Source: an uncultured Fidelibacterota bacterium
Lineage (GTDB): Bacteria > Fidelibacterota > Marinisomatia > Marinisomatales > Marinisomataceae
Length of the DNA stretch: 33,131 nucleotides
Reading direction: 5' to 3'
NCBI GenBank assembly: GCA_902576865.1
Contig: CACGWZ010000007.1
Span: 1-33,131, forward strand
The notes beneath the pieces were generated by a model. It did no database searches and had not been told where the DNA came from. It was given only the letters and a program-made list of their open reading frames with translations. The position numbers and the translations under genes are program-made. This document shows, piece by piece, positions 24,930 through 33,131 of this stretch (its first letter is position 1; every line of letters starts with the position of its first letter).

Positions 24930-27084
24930 GTATACGCTCAACCGAGTCAACATTTTTAAGTTTTTGAATGTCTTTTATAACAGAATTAAGCTTTGCTTTA
25001 CTTTGAACTTTACAAATTATCCATATATTTGCAATACCACCTTCCGTAACATCAGTTGATACGTCAACCATGTTTACATTATTCTTTGAAATTATATTTG
25101 CAATTTCATTTAACATTCCAGCCGTATCTAAACAAGTTATATGAATTTTTGAACGAAACGCTAAATTTTCTTTAGCGTTCCAATTTACAGATACTAGCCT
25201 ATCTTTCTTTGAAGATAATGAAGATAAATTTGAGCAAGATAATTCATGCACAATCAACCCTCTTCCTCTTGAAATATAACCTATAACATCATCTCCAGGT
25301 ATTGGATTACAACATTTACCATAATTAACAACTAAGTTCTTTACACCATCTAAATTAATTCCGTCAACATCTGATCTTGCTGAATCAATAAATTCGGTTG
25401 AATCAATTTCTTTTGGTAAATTGGACTGCAGATCAGGAAAAATCTTTGGAATCACATCTTTAATAATTACTCCTCCTCTACCAATATCAGTAAGCATATT
25501 ATTTAAAGTCTTAAAACCTGCTAATGCATATCCCTTTTTAAACTCATTTAACCTGTCAAAAACTTTTAATTTTCTTAATGATTTTTCTAAAATTTCGTTT
25601 CCAATCTTAATACTTTCTTCAAGCTCAATTTTTCTTAAATATTTAGATATTTCATGTTTTGCTCTTGAAGTTTTGACAAACTTTAACCATCCACTATTTG
25701 GAGTTTGATTTTTACTTGTTTCTATCTCGACGATATCTCCACTTTTTAAGCTATAGCTTAAAGGAACCAATTTCTTATTAACCTTTGATCTTACTGTTGT
25801 AAAACCAAGATCTCCATGAATAGCAAATGCGAAATCTAATGGAGTTGAATTTAAAGGGAGCTTAATCAAGTCTCCTCTTGGTGTAAAAACGAATATTTCG
25901 TCTTCAAACATATCTATTTTTAATAAATCCATTAATTCTTCAGGTTCTGAACTATCACTATTTAGCATTGATAATAAATCTCTTAACCATGATACTTGAG
26001 AATCAAATTCTCCTATCTCGTCATTGCCTTTATAAAGCCAATGTGCAGCAACACCAACTTCCGCAGTATGATCCATATCTTTTGTTCGAATCTGAAACTC
26101 TGTTAATCGATTATCTTTAGTTAAAACTGTTGTATGAATTGACTGATATCCATTGGTTTTAGGGGTTGCTATGAAATCTTTAAATCGATCTTGTAACGGA
26201 GGGTAAATACTATGAATTACTCCAAGAGCAAGATAGCATTCCTCAATTTTATCAACAACAATTCTTATTGCATACAAATCATAAATTTCTTCAAACTTTT
26301 TTCCTCTATTTTTAATTTTTCTGTGAATGGATGAAATTGATTTATATCTACCAAAAATATTTGATTTAATTTTATATGTTTTGAGCTCAGATTTAATTGG
26401 TTTTATTGCAGCTGATAAAATATCCTCATTTAATTTAGCTGAGGTTTCAATTTTCTTTTTTATGGCATTAAAAGCTTTTAAATCTAAACATTTTAAGGAT
26501 AAATCTTCTAATTCCCATTTCAACTTTGCCATTCCTAATCTATGAGCTAAAGGCACGAATATTTCTTTTGTTTCTAATGCAATTTCTTTTCTTTTATTTG
26601 AAGATAAATACTGGATTGTTTCCATATTGTTTAACCTGTCTGCAAATTTTATGATAATTACTCTCAAATCTCTTGCAAGAGAAAGAAATAATTTTGTGAA
26701 ATTCTCAGCTTGCTTATGCTCTTTTGATCTAAAAGCAATATTTTCTACCTTTGTAACTCCATCAACAAGAATAGCAACATCAGACCCAAACTCTTCTTCA
26801 ATATCAGATAATTTTACTTCAGTATCTTCAACAACATCATGCAATAAAGCACTTACTATTGTTGTATGATCCATATTCCAATCAATTAAAATGTTAGCAA
26901 CATCAATACAGTGACTTACAAAAGGCAGTCCAGACTTTCTTACCTGACCATGATGCATTTTAATAGAAAATTCAAGCGCATTTTCAACTTGTTTTCTATT
27001 CTTTTTTGTAGGAATTCTTTTAAGAAGAGCTTTGCTTTTATCAGCAATAACCTCGTCATTATGTTTAATAACATTAGTGCTCAT
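24922..27084 (-). CDS. spoT: Bifunctional (p)ppGpp synthetase/hydrolase, RelA/SpoT family
   Basis: A long Rsh protein that makes and degrades the stringent-response alarmone (p)ppGpp. The 720 residues contain an HD hydrolase domain (HHGQVRKSG at 44-52, LLHDVVEDT at 81-89), so hydrolysis is likely retained. The synthetase domain includes YDLYAIRIVVD and FIATPKTNGYQSIHTT (about 270-320). A TGS domain (about 390-455), a zinc-finger/helical region with NYGKCCNPIPGDDVIGYISR, and a C-terminal ACT domain (about 648-720) follow. It lies 3 bases after dnaB and overlaps ruvX by 8. The gmk-rpoZ-spoT linkage of E. coli is loosely kept here, with ung and dnaB inserted. Confidence 0.96.
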   Translation of the reverse strand: MSTNVIKHNDEVIADKSKALLKRIPTKKNRKQVENALEFSIKMHHGQVRKSGLPFVSHCIDVANILIDWNMDHTTIVSALLHDVVEDTEVKLSDIEEEFGSDVAILVDGVTKVENIAFRSKEHKQAENFTKLFLSLARDLRVIIIKFADRLNNMETIQYLSSNKRKEIALETKEIFVPLAHRLGMAKLKWELEDLSLKCLDLKAFNAIKKKIETSAKLNEDILSAAIKPIKSELKTYKIKSNIFGRYKSISSIHRKIKNRGKKFEEIYDLYAIRIVVDKIEECYLALGVIHSIYPPLQDRFKDFIATPKTNGYQSIHTTVLTKDNRLTEFQIRTKDMDHTAEVGVAAHWLYKGNDEIGEFDSQVSWLRDLLSMLNSDSSEPEELMDLLKIDMFEDEIFVFTPRGDLIKLPLNSTPLDFAFAIHGDLGFTTVRSKVNKKLVPLSYSLKSGDIVEIETSKNQTPNSGWLKFVKTSRAKHEISKYLRKIELEESIKIGNEILEKSLRKLKVFDRLNEFKKGYALAGFKTLNNMLTDIGRGGVIIKDVIPKIFPDLQSNLPKEIDSTEFIDSARSDVDGINLDGVKNLVVNYGKCCNPIPGDDVIGYISRGRGLIVHELSCSNLSSLSSKKDRLVSVNWNAKENLAFRSKIHITCLDTAGMLNEIANIISKNNVNMVDVSTDVTEGGIANIWIICKVQSKAKLNSVIKDIQKLKNVDSVERIHE

Positions 27085-27087
27085 ATT

Positions 27088-28431
27088 TTAAAAATCTTGA
27101 TAATTATCAAATCTTGCATATGTATCAATAAACGTTGCAGTAACTCTTCCAGTAGGACCATTTCTCTGCTTTGCTACAATCAAATAAGCAAGACCCTTTA
27201 GGTCTTGATCCTCTTTATCATAAACTGCTGGTCTGTAGAGGAATATTACTACATCAGCATCTTGTTCAATTGCACCACTTTCTCTTAAATCTGAAAGCAA
27301 AGGTTCTTTTTTGGTTCTTTGTTCGACTGCTCTAGAAAGCTGTGAAAGCGCAATTACTGGAATATCTAATTCTTTAGCTAAAGCTTTAAGAGATTGAGTA
27401 ATTTGTGAAATTTCATTTTGTCTATTCTCCGAATTTTTTGGTCCTTGCATAAGCTGTAGGTAATCAACAATAAGAAGCTCTATATTTTTTTCTCTTTTTA
27501 ATCTTCTTGCTCTTGCTCTTAGATCTAATATAGATAATGCAGGTGTATCATCAATATAAAGAGGAGCTTGAGATAGTTTTCCTGAAGCAATATTAATATT
27601 TTTCCATTTAATATTTGGACTTCCTCTTCTAACAAGAGCATTATCTACTCGAGCTTCTGAGGTTAATAACCTTTGTCCAAGTTGATCGCTTGACATTTCT
27701 AAACTAAAGATTGCGGTTGGAGACTTATTTTCAATTGCTGCATTTCGTGCAATAGTTAAAGCTAAAGCAGTCTTACCCATGGATGGTCTTCCAGCTAAAA
27801 TAATCAAATCACCATTTTGAAAACCTGCTGTCAACTTATCTAAATCAATTATACCCGATGGAACTCCAATAATTGAACCTGGATTTGCGGCCATCTCATC
27901 TATTCTCTTAACCGTACTTGCTAAAATTGGTTCAATATGTTCATATATTTTTGAATCTTTTTGTTCAGTTAAGCCGAAAATTGACTGTTCCGCTTCATCA
28001 AGAATTGATCCAACAGAATCTCCAGCATCTAAAGCTTTTTTTGAAATTTCATGAGAAGTGGTAATCAAGTCTCTTAACATACCCTTTTCTTTTATAATTT
28101 CAGCATAAGTTTCGACTCTTGCAGATGTTGGTACTTTGTCTACCAAACCAGTCAAATAATAAATTCCACCAACGGATTTTAAGTTTTTACTTTTTTTAAG
28201 CTCATCTGAAACAGAAACTGTATCAATTGGGTTGCTGTTGTTCATCAAAACAAGCATAGCATCAAAAATTTTTTTATGAGAATCTTTATAGAAATAATGA
28301 CTTGAACCTAAGATACTTATAGCCTTATTTGCAGCATCTTCATCAATCATCATTGATCCCAATACTGCTTCTTCAGCTTCTAGCGCTTGAGGTTGTAAAT
28401 TTAAACCTTCAGTTTTTTTATTTTCAGCCAT
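27088..28431 (-). CDS. dnaB: Replicative DNA helicase DnaB
   Basis: DnaB is the hexameric 5'-3' helicase of the replication fork. The 447-residue protein has the N-terminal primase-contact domain (about 10-150, with LEAEEAVLGSMMIDEDA) and a RecA-like motor. Walker A is GRPSMGKT at 214-221, Walker B is LLIVDYLQLM near 316-325, and LSQLSRAVEQR and GAIEQDADVV follow. No intein was seen. A 99-base spacer upstream, the largest in the window, holds a plausible promoter. Confidence 0.98.
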   Translation of the reverse strand: MAENKKTEGLNLQPQALEAEEAVLGSMMIDEDAANKAISILGSSHYFYKDSHKKIFDAMLVLMNNSNPIDTVSVSDELKKSKNLKSVGGIYYLTGLVDKVPTSARVETYAEIIKEKGMLRDLITTSHEISKKALDAGDSVGSILDEAEQSIFGLTEQKDSKIYEHIEPILASTVKRIDEMAANPGSIIGVPSGIIDLDKLTAGFQNGDLIILAGRPSMGKTALALTIARNAAIENKSPTAIFSLEMSSDQLGQRLLTSEARVDNALVRRGSPNIKWKNINIASGKLSQAPLYIDDTPALSILDLRARARRLKREKNIELLIVDYLQLMQGPKNSENRQNEISQITQSLKALAKELDIPVIALSQLSRAVEQRTKKEPLLSDLRESGAIEQDADVVIFLYRPAVYDKEDQDLKGLAYLIVAKQRNGPTGRVTATFIDTYARFDNYQDF

Positions 28432-28470
28432 GTTTATTTATCCACACTCTTTCAACAATTAAAATTTTAT

Positions 28471-28499
28471 ATTCTAATAGATTAATGATGTTTTGATAA
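28471..28499 (-). promoter_or_regulatory. Putative sigma70-type promoter for dnaB
   Basis: In the 99-base ung-dnaB spacer, a -35-like TTATCA (complement of 28494-28499; 4 of 6 consensus) and a -10-like TAGAAT (complement of 28471-28476; 5 of 6) are separated by 17 bases. A start near 28464 would leave a leader of about 33 bases before the dnaB ATG. This is consistent with a promoter in one of the few gaps, but AT-rich DNA yields such matches by chance. Confidence 0.35.
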
Positions 28500-28508
28500 T
28501 CTGACAAG

Positions 28509-28531
28509 ATAATCCTTAATAACAGGATTAT
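28509..28531 (-). other. Inverted repeat at the end of ung
   Basis: A 7-bp stem (ATAATCC/GGATTAT) with a 9-base loop overlaps the last base of the ung stop codon. No T tract follows on the coding strand, so it is not a standard intrinsic terminator. It could protect a 3' end or act as a weak attenuator. Confidence 0.4.
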
Positions 28532-29301
28532 TAATTTAATTTCCAATCAATTGGATTAATGTTTTTAGACTTTAAAAACTTATTAGTTTTGGAAAAAGGT
28601 TTTGATCCAAAAAATCCTCTATGAGCTGAAAGAGGTGAGGGATGAACAGAAGCAATTATATAATGCTTTGATGTGTCTATTACATCTTCAATTGATTGAG
28701 CTTGTTTGCCCCATAAAATAAAAACTATATTTTCTAATTGAGAAGAAACTATTTCAATTGCCTTCTTTGTAAAAATCTCCCAACCCAAATCTTTATGTGA
28801 ATTTGCATTATCTTTTTCTACAGTTAAAATAGTATTTAAAAGTAAAACTCCTTGATTAGCCCATGACTGTAAATTCCCTGAATTAGGAAGAGGAATACTT
28901 AAATCAGATTCTAATTCTTTGAAAATATTTAAAAGCGACGGCGGAATTGGAATACCATCATTTACACTAAATGACAAACCATTTGCCTGACCTTGTCCAT
29001 GATATGGATCTTGGCCAATTATTACCACCTTTACTTCATTTAAATGTGTAGAATTGAAAGCATTAAACATTAGGTGAGGTTTTGGATAAATAATTTTATT
29101 TTTATAAGAATTTTTAACCTCCGAAGAAAGCTCTATCCAATATTTCTTATCAAATTCATCCTTAAGTTTATAATACCATGAGTCATGAATTTTAACTTTT
29201 TTGTGATTATTTGAATGAGACAGCTGGTTGAGATATATCTCGTTACCGAACAACTGCTTATTTTGATTGATAAATTTCTTTTTTAAAGATTTAGTGCTCA
29301 A
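28531..29301 (-). CDS. ung: Uracil-DNA glycosylase (family 1)
   Basis: Ung removes uracil from DNA for base-excision repair. Family motifs are complete: catalytic water-activating GQDPYHGQGQANGLSFSV, LLNTILTV, FILWGKQAQ, and the DNA-intercalation loop HPSPLSAHRGFFG. Homology begins around HDSWYYKLKDEF; the residues before this are not typical. No ATG lies upstream of the conserved part. I use the TTG at 29301, which overlaps the rpoZ end by 11 bases and gives 256 residues. A GTG at 29334 would overlap rpoZ by 44 bases. No strong Shine-Dalgarno decides, so the start is uncertain, but the identity is not. Confidence 0.9.
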   Translation of the reverse strand: MSTKSLKKKFINQNKQLFGNEIYLNQLSHSNNHKKVKIHDSWYYKLKDEFDKKYWIELSSEVKNSYKNKIIYPKPHLMFNAFNSTHLNEVKVVIIGQDPYHGQGQANGLSFSVNDGIPIPPSLLNIFKELESDLSIPLPNSGNLQSWANQGVLLLNTILTVEKDNANSHKDLGWEIFTKKAIEIVSSQLENIVFILWGKQAQSIEDVIDTSKHYIIASVHPSPLSAHRGFFGSKPFSKTNKFLKSKNINPIDWKLN

Positions 29302-29578
29302 TTGATTCTTCGGTCTTATCCCAATCAATATCACCGTCTAAAAACTCATCTAAAGCAACAGAGGTGACTTTCTCTTCCTTATCAAAATCAATATTTTCCC
29401 TTAAAACAGGCTCTGCAAGAACACCATCTTCAGAGATTTCCTCATTTTCATCAATCATTTGCTTTACAATTCTATCTTGAAGAATTTGCTTTGCTCGTTT
29501 TGAAGAGACAACAACAGCTTCATAAATATCATCTGTCTTTTTTAAAAGCTTGCTAAACGAAATTGGGTCTACAGCCAT
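29291..29578 (-). CDS. rpoZ: RNA polymerase omega subunit
   Basis: Omega stabilises the beta-prime subunit and helps assemble RNA polymerase; in proteobacteria it forms part of a ppGpp site. The 95-residue protein contains the omega core with DDIYEAVVVSSKRAKQI (residues 16-32), IVKQMIDENEE and VTSVALDEFLDGDI, followed by an acidic tail. It follows gmk by 1 base, the conserved gmk-rpoZ arrangement. The middle segment has a short acidic insertion (about 46-66) compared with E. coli. Confidence 0.88.
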   Translation of the reverse strand: MAVDPISFSKLLKKTDDIYEAVVVSSKRAKQILQDRIVKQMIDENEEISEDGVLAEPVLRENIDFDKEEKVTSVALDEFLDGDIDWDKTEESIEH

Positions 29579-29579
29579 T

Positions 29580-30140
29580 TTAATCCTCTTTTTTATGTCT
29601 ATTTATTATTTCTTTAATTTTTTCAAATGTGGATTCGAAGTTATCATTAATAAGATTATAGTCAAATTCTTTTTTTAAGTTGTCCTCTTCCTCAAACCTA
29701 CTTAATCTTTTATTAATTTCGTCTTCTGTTTCTGTTGATCTTATAAATAATCTTTTTCTTAGCTCTTCTAGATTTGGAGGTGACAAAAAAATTGATATGG
29801 TATTATTTGGATAATAATTCATTAAGCTTACTGCACCATTTACATCAAGCTCAAAAAACAAATGCCTATTATTTTCAATGTACTCTTCCAAGCTACTCAA
29901 CGCTGTACCGTATAAATCCCCATGAACATTTTCATGTTCAAGAAATAAATTTTCTTGTATCATTTTTTGAAATTTTGGTTTATTAATAAAATTGTAATGT
30001 ACTCCATCGATTTCATATTTTCTTTTTTTTCTAGTAGTGAATGAAACGGAAATTTCAATATTTAAATCTCTTGAAAGTAATTCTAGTAAAGTTGTTTTAC
30101 CTGAACCTGATGAACCAGAAATAACAATAAAATTTTTCAT
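29580..30140 (-). CDS. gmk: Guanylate kinase
   Basis: Gmk phosphorylates GMP to GDP. The 186-residue protein has the P-loop GSSGSGKTT (residues 9-17), the GMP-binding SFTTRKKRKYEIDGVHYNF segment, a HENVHGDLYGTA stretch, and FLSPPNLEELRKRLFIRSTE in the lid. It overlaps yicC by 4 bases and precedes rpoZ by 1 base, the conserved yicC-gmk-rpoZ order. Confidence 0.97.
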   Translation of the reverse strand: MKNFIVISGSSGSGKTTLLELLSRDLNIEISVSFTTRKKRKYEIDGVHYNFINKPKFQKMIQENLFLEHENVHGDLYGTALSSLEEYIENNRHLFFELDVNGAVSLMNYYPNNTISIFLSPPNLEELRKRLFIRSTETEDEINKRLSRFEEEDNLKKEFDYNLINDNFESTFEKIKEIINRHKKED

Positions 30141-30934
30141 AGTATATTTCCTATCTGTTCTCTCAATTTTTCAGCTTGCATTTTCAAACTTATGGCGTAT
30201 TTTGAAACTCTTTTATCAAGAAATTTAGATAATATTGTATTGGATTCTCTATTTATTTCTTGCAAAATAAAATTAATTTTTTTACCAAATAACTGCTTAG
30301 AATTTATTGATTGAAAAATTTGGTTTAAATGACTATTTATTCTATCAATTTCTTCAGAAATATCAATTTTTTCTAATTCATCAATTACATTATCATTCTT
30401 TTGATTTATTGAATTTGTATAGACTTTTTTCTGAATTTTTTCAATTTTTAATAAATCTTTTTTTGCTACATCCAAATACTTATAAAATTCTTTTTCGATT
30501 AATGATCCTTCTTTTTTACGCATATCAACCAATTCTTTGGTTGCAATTTTTAAAGTAGAAAAGATTTTTTTTTGAATGTTATTATTGTGTGGAACAAAAC
30601 TCAAAATATCATTATTTCTTAATAATTGGCTATAATTCAAATCAATACCATATTTTTTTTCAATTTCTTTATATGCCTTTAAAACACTTGATGTTTTTTG
30701 ACTATTTAATTTGAACGCATCTTTTGAATCTACTTTAATAAATAATGTAACCGAACCTCTTAATAAATGTTTCTTTAAATAGTTTCTAATTTTGTATTCA
30801 AGTGGACCGGATAAATCAAAAGATTTTGTATTTAACTCAAAATATCTCGAATTAAAAGATTTTAATTCAACACTTATTGAAAAATTGGAATCTTCAAAAC
30901 TTGAGGAACCAAAACCTGTCATACTGACCAACAT
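30137..30934 (-). CDS. yicC: YicC-family protein (putative endoribonuclease)
   Basis: A 265-residue member of the YicC family, reported in E. coli as an endoribonuclease. It begins MLVSMTGFGSSSFEDSNFSI, the family hallmark, with SVELKSFNSRYFEL. It ends with the conserved ILQEINRESNTILSKFLD, then ISLKMQAEKLREQIGNI. Its ATG overlaps the stop of the MFS gene by 1 base and its stop overlaps gmk by 4, the usual yicC-gmk pair. Confidence 0.93.
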   Translation of the reverse strand: MLVSMTGFGSSSFEDSNFSISVELKSFNSRYFELNTKSFDLSGPLEYKIRNYLKKHLLRGSVTLFIKVDSKDAFKLNSQKTSSVLKAYKEIEKKYGIDLNYSQLLRNNDILSFVPHNNNIQKKIFSTLKIATKELVDMRKKEGSLIEKEFYKYLDVAKKDLLKIEKIQKKVYTNSINQKNDNVIDELEKIDISEEIDRINSHLNQIFQSINSKQLFGKKINFILQEINRESNTILSKFLDKRVSKYAISLKMQAEKLREQIGNIL

Positions 30935-32073
30935 TAAACTTTAACCTTTCTTTTCATATTTAATATGTAAAGTAAAAATACTCCTACAGGAAACAGTAGT
31001 GAAAATATAGGGAAAATTAATTTAAAACTATAGTTATCTGCTATAATTCCACCCAAGTATGCTGCGAGTCCTGAAAGTCCAAACATTAAAAAAAAGTTTA
31101 AACCAAATACCACTGATCTAATCTTCAATGGTGTGATATCTTTAATTATTGAGTTAATTAATGGTTGAATTGAGTACATAAAAATTGCTAATAGGACTGA
31201 AACAATTACAATCAATTTCTTTCCAACAAAAATAATTGATATAAATAAAGGCAGAAGTAAAAGAAAAACTGTTGATAATAATTTAACTCTGTCAAATTTA
31301 TCTCCAAGATATCCCGAAAAAATTTGTCCTATAAAACCTGTCAACATTATGACGGATACAATTGAATTTGCATTAGAACCAAAGTCTAAATTAAAAACTG
31401 ACGGTATAAACGTATTAAAGACAGTAAATGAAAGACCCACAACAAAAGAAATAAGAAAAAAAATTATTAAAATTGAGTTTTGTTTTTTATCGCTAAAGTC
31501 TTTTAAGCTGATAATATCTATCTTTTCAGTGTTTGGAATAAACTTTAAAGATAGAGGCAGTAAAAAAGCGTTTAAAATTGCAGTGAAAATAAATGCATAA
31601 TGCCAACTAAAATGCAATAAAGAAAAATATGATATTAGAGGACCTAAGGAAACTCCAATAGACCCAAATACTCCATGAAATGCATTTGCTTTAGCAATAT
31701 TTTTATCAAATATTTCAGATATTAAAGTTAAAGAAACTGGATGATGAATACTGGCAAAAAGACCTAAAAGAATACTACTTAAAGAAAACATTAGAACATT
31801 TTGTGACAAACTTACTAAAAAAGCAGATAATAGAATTCCTAATTGAGAAAAAACAATTAACTTTTTTGGCCCGAACTTGTTATATAAAAAAGACATTGGA
31901 AGCGAACCGACACCAAAACAGAAACTTACAATACCAAAAATTAATCCTACCTCGGAGGCATTGATTGAAAAAAAATCAATCAGATTAATGTACAAGCTTG
32001 GTATCAACATCATAATGATGTGATTTGACATGTGTGATAAACTTAAAACAAATAGAATGGATCTAGAAGGCAA
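30934..32073 (-). CDS. Major facilitator superfamily transporter
   Basis: A 379-residue integral membrane protein with about 12 hydrophobic helices. A loop of MFS type (YNKFGPKKLIV) follows the second helix and a second copy (GYLGDKFDRVKLL) follows the eighth. The motif SIHHPVSLTLISEIFDKNIA and GVFGSIGVSLGPL recall the fosmidomycin-resistance (Fsr)-like branch. The substrate cannot be read from the sequence. It sits 3 bases after rplS and overlaps yicC by 1 base, an unusual guest between ribosomal and nucleotide genes. Confidence 0.85.
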   Translation of the reverse strand: MPSRSILFVLSLSHMSNHIIMMLIPSLYINLIDFFSINASEVGLIFGIVSFCFGVGSLPMSFLYNKFGPKKLIVFSQLGILLSAFLVSLSQNVLMFSLSSILLGLFASIHHPVSLTLISEIFDKNIAKANAFHGVFGSIGVSLGPLISYFSLLHFSWHYAFIFTAILNAFLLPLSLKFIPNTEKIDIISLKDFSDKKQNSILIIFFLISFVVGLSFTVFNTFIPSVFNLDFGSNANSIVSVIMLTGFIGQIFSGYLGDKFDRVKLLSTVFLLLLPLFISIIFVGKKLIVIVSVLLAIFMYSIQPLINSIIKDITPLKIRSVVFGLNFFLMFGLSGLAAYLGGIIADNYSFKLIFPIFSLLFPVGVFLLYILNMKRKVKV

Positions 32074-32076
32074 GCT

Positions 32077-32397
32077 TTACTTCTTTTCTGCAAGACGAGC
32101 AGCTTTGCCAGATAATCCACGTAAATAATATAATTTTGCTCTTCTTACTTTATTTACCCTATCAACCTTTATAGATGCAATTGATGGAGAGTGAAGTGGA
32201 AAGATTCTTTCAACTCCGACACCATTAGAAATTTTTCTTACAGTAATAGTTTCCGCAATACCAGAACCTTTTCGAGCAATAACAGTACCCTTAAATAACT
32301 GTTGTCTAACTTTTTGTCCTTCTCTTACATTAACTGAGATTGAAAGGACATCTCCTGCTTTAAAATTTGGTATATCTTCTCTTAATGTATTAGTCAT
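32077..32397 (-). CDS. rplS: 50S ribosomal protein L19
   Basis: L19 sits at the interface of the ribosomal subunits. The 106-residue protein contains [48 protein letters not shown], and ends with [17 protein letters not shown], all diagnostic. Its start overlaps trmD by 8 bases, matching the trmD-rplS end of the usual rpsP-rimM-trmD-rplS operon. Confidence 0.98.
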   Translation of the reverse strand: MTNTLREDIPNFKAGDVLSISVNVREGQKVRQQLFKGTVIARKGSGIAETITVRKISNGVGVERIFPLHSPSIASIKVDRVNKVRRAKLYYLRGLSGKAARLAEKK

Positions 32398-33082
32398 TTT
32401 TATTTCTCTCCAAAAGATCGGGTCTTCTCTCTTTTGTTAATTCTAACTTTTTATCATTGCGCCATTTTTCAATTGCCTTATGATCGCCAGATAATAATAC
32501 ATCTGGGACTCTTAATCCATCAATTTCACTTGGCCGCGTAAAATAAGGAGCATCTAGTAAATCATCAACAAAAGAATCAGTCAAAGCTGAATTTAAATCA
32601 TTTAAAACTCCAGGAACTAAACGTACAATTGAATCAAAAATAATCATTGTTGATAATTCGCCATTTGAAATAATAAAATCGCCAATTGATATTTCAAAAT
32701 CGATATATTTTTCAACAACCCTTTCATCTACACCTTTATAATGACCACAAATGAAAATTAAAGAGCTTTCTTTGCTAAGTTTACTGCTTAAACTGTGATT
32801 CAAAACTTTACCTTTTGGAGATGGGAAAATTATTTTAGGCTTTTTTTCTGACTTTGATATACAATATTCAATAGCACCAAAAAGTGGTTCACACATCATT
32901 ACCATTCCAGATCCTCCTCCATAAGGCTCATCATCTATTTTTTTATAATTATCTTTGGTGAAATCTCTGAGATTTACAATCTCAATACTAAGTTGACCTT
33001 TTTTTATCCCTTGATTAGCTATATTGTTATCGATTAGAGTTTTTATCGAATCAGGAAATGGCGTTATGATGTAAACTTCCAT
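32390..33082 (-). CDS. trmD: tRNA (guanine-N1)-methyltransferase TrmD
   Basis: TrmD methylates G37 next to the anticodon of certain tRNAs, preventing frameshifting. The 230-residue SPOUT enzyme has ITPFPDSI, the [20 protein letters not shown] loop, the trefoil-knot motifs [13 protein letters not shown] and [13 protein letters not shown], and the C-terminal [20 protein letters not shown] and [18 protein letters not shown]. The ATG at 33082 lacks an obvious Shine-Dalgarno. The upstream gene lies mostly outside the window. Confidence 0.97.
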   Translation of the reverse strand: MEVYIITPFPDSIKTLIDNNIANQGIKKGQLSIEIVNLRDFTKDNYKKIDDEPYGGGSGMVMMCEPLFGAIEYCISKSEKKPKIIFPSPKGKVLNHSLSSKLSKESSLIFICGHYKGVDERVVEKYIDFEISIGDFIISNGELSTMIIFDSIVRLVPGVLNDLNSALTDSFVDDLLDAPYFTRPSEIDGLRVPDVLLSGDHKAIEKWRNDKKLELTKERRPDLLERNKND

Positions 33083-33131
33083 GCAATTAGTAAAAATTTA
33101 AGTAATGGAACTTATTTTTTCTTTTTAGCAG
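33083..33131 (-). other. End of an upstream gene, identity unresolved
   Basis: Two coding-strand frames run to a stop here. One reads AKKKK and stops at TAA (33114-33112), resembling the basic tail of S16 or a similar ribosomal protein. The other reads LLKRKNKFHYLNFY and stops just before trmD. The usual upstream genes are rpsP and rimM. Forty-nine bases are too few to decide. Confidence 0.3.

Noticed and set aside
28509-28531. Hairpin after ung as intrinsic terminator
   Set aside because: The stem is AT-rich and no T tract follows, so a terminator call is not supported.
1-33131. CRISPR, prophage, insertion sequence or defence island
   Set aside because: No regularly spaced repeats, transposase or integrase motifs, or known defence genes were seen; all genes are core functions.

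Overview
The window is a dense, strongly AT-rich bacterial chromosome segment of core housekeeping genes. Every convincing gene lies on the minus strand, so transcription runs from high to low coordinates. Genes mostly touch or overlap (ATGA and TAATG junctions). Only four spacers exceed 50 bases: 28432-28530, 5393-5459, 5245-5319 and 729-782. No insertion sequence, prophage, CRISPR array or rRNA was seen. The Bat (aerotolerance) gene set, a DUF4321-type membrane protein, TatA, the low GC and the extreme compaction suggest a streamlined marine bacterium of the FCB superphylum, perhaps Candidatus Marinimicrobia/SAR406. That placement is inference from gene content and composition and was not tested by phylogeny.

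In transcription order, 33131-28531 holds trmD and rplS, an MFS transporter, then yicC, gmk, rpoZ and ung. From 28431 come dnaB, a bifunctional RelA/SpoT, ruvX, lnt, truA, an HtrA-type protease, a DUF4321 protein, tatA and gatA. A complete batA-batB-batC-batD-batE set follows (19516-14401), with a SPOR-domain protein directly after it. Next are yebC, ruvC, ruvA, gcvT, ftsK, a LolA-like gene, gmhB, ddl and cysS. The window ends with a conserved translation and transcription block: tRNA-Thr(TGT), Tyr, Gly, Thr(GGT), tuf, rpmG, tRNA-Trp, secE, nusG, rplK, rplA, rplJ, rplL and the 5' part of rpoB. The tRNA order and the tuf linkage match the E. coli thrU-tyrU-glyT-thrT-tufB region joined to secE-nusG-rplKAJL-rpoB.

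The genes cover translation (ribosomal proteins L1, L7/L12, L10, L11, L19 and L33, EF-Tu, CysRS, GatA, five tRNAs, TrmD, TruA), transcription (RpoB, omega, NusG), replication and recombination (DnaB, RuvA, RuvC, FtsK, Ung), stringent response (Rsh), and the Gram-negative envelope (Ddl, GmhB, LolA-like, Lnt, TatA, SecE, HtrA). The envelope genes imply an outer membrane with lipoproteins and probably heptose-containing LPS.

The most interesting features are sequence-level oddities rather than a new gene system. Two neighbouring genes of one operon, truA and the htrA-like protease, are each broken at a poly-A run carrying exactly one A more than the open frame needs, while two A9 runs in adjacent lnt are in frame. 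The ddl frame has no ATG, GTG or TTG before its first conserved motif, but has a well-spaced Shine-Dalgarno in front of an ATT. The rplA-rplJ junction leaves only 2 bases, with no room for the usual L10 autoregulatory leader. I found no convincing undescribed multi-gene system.
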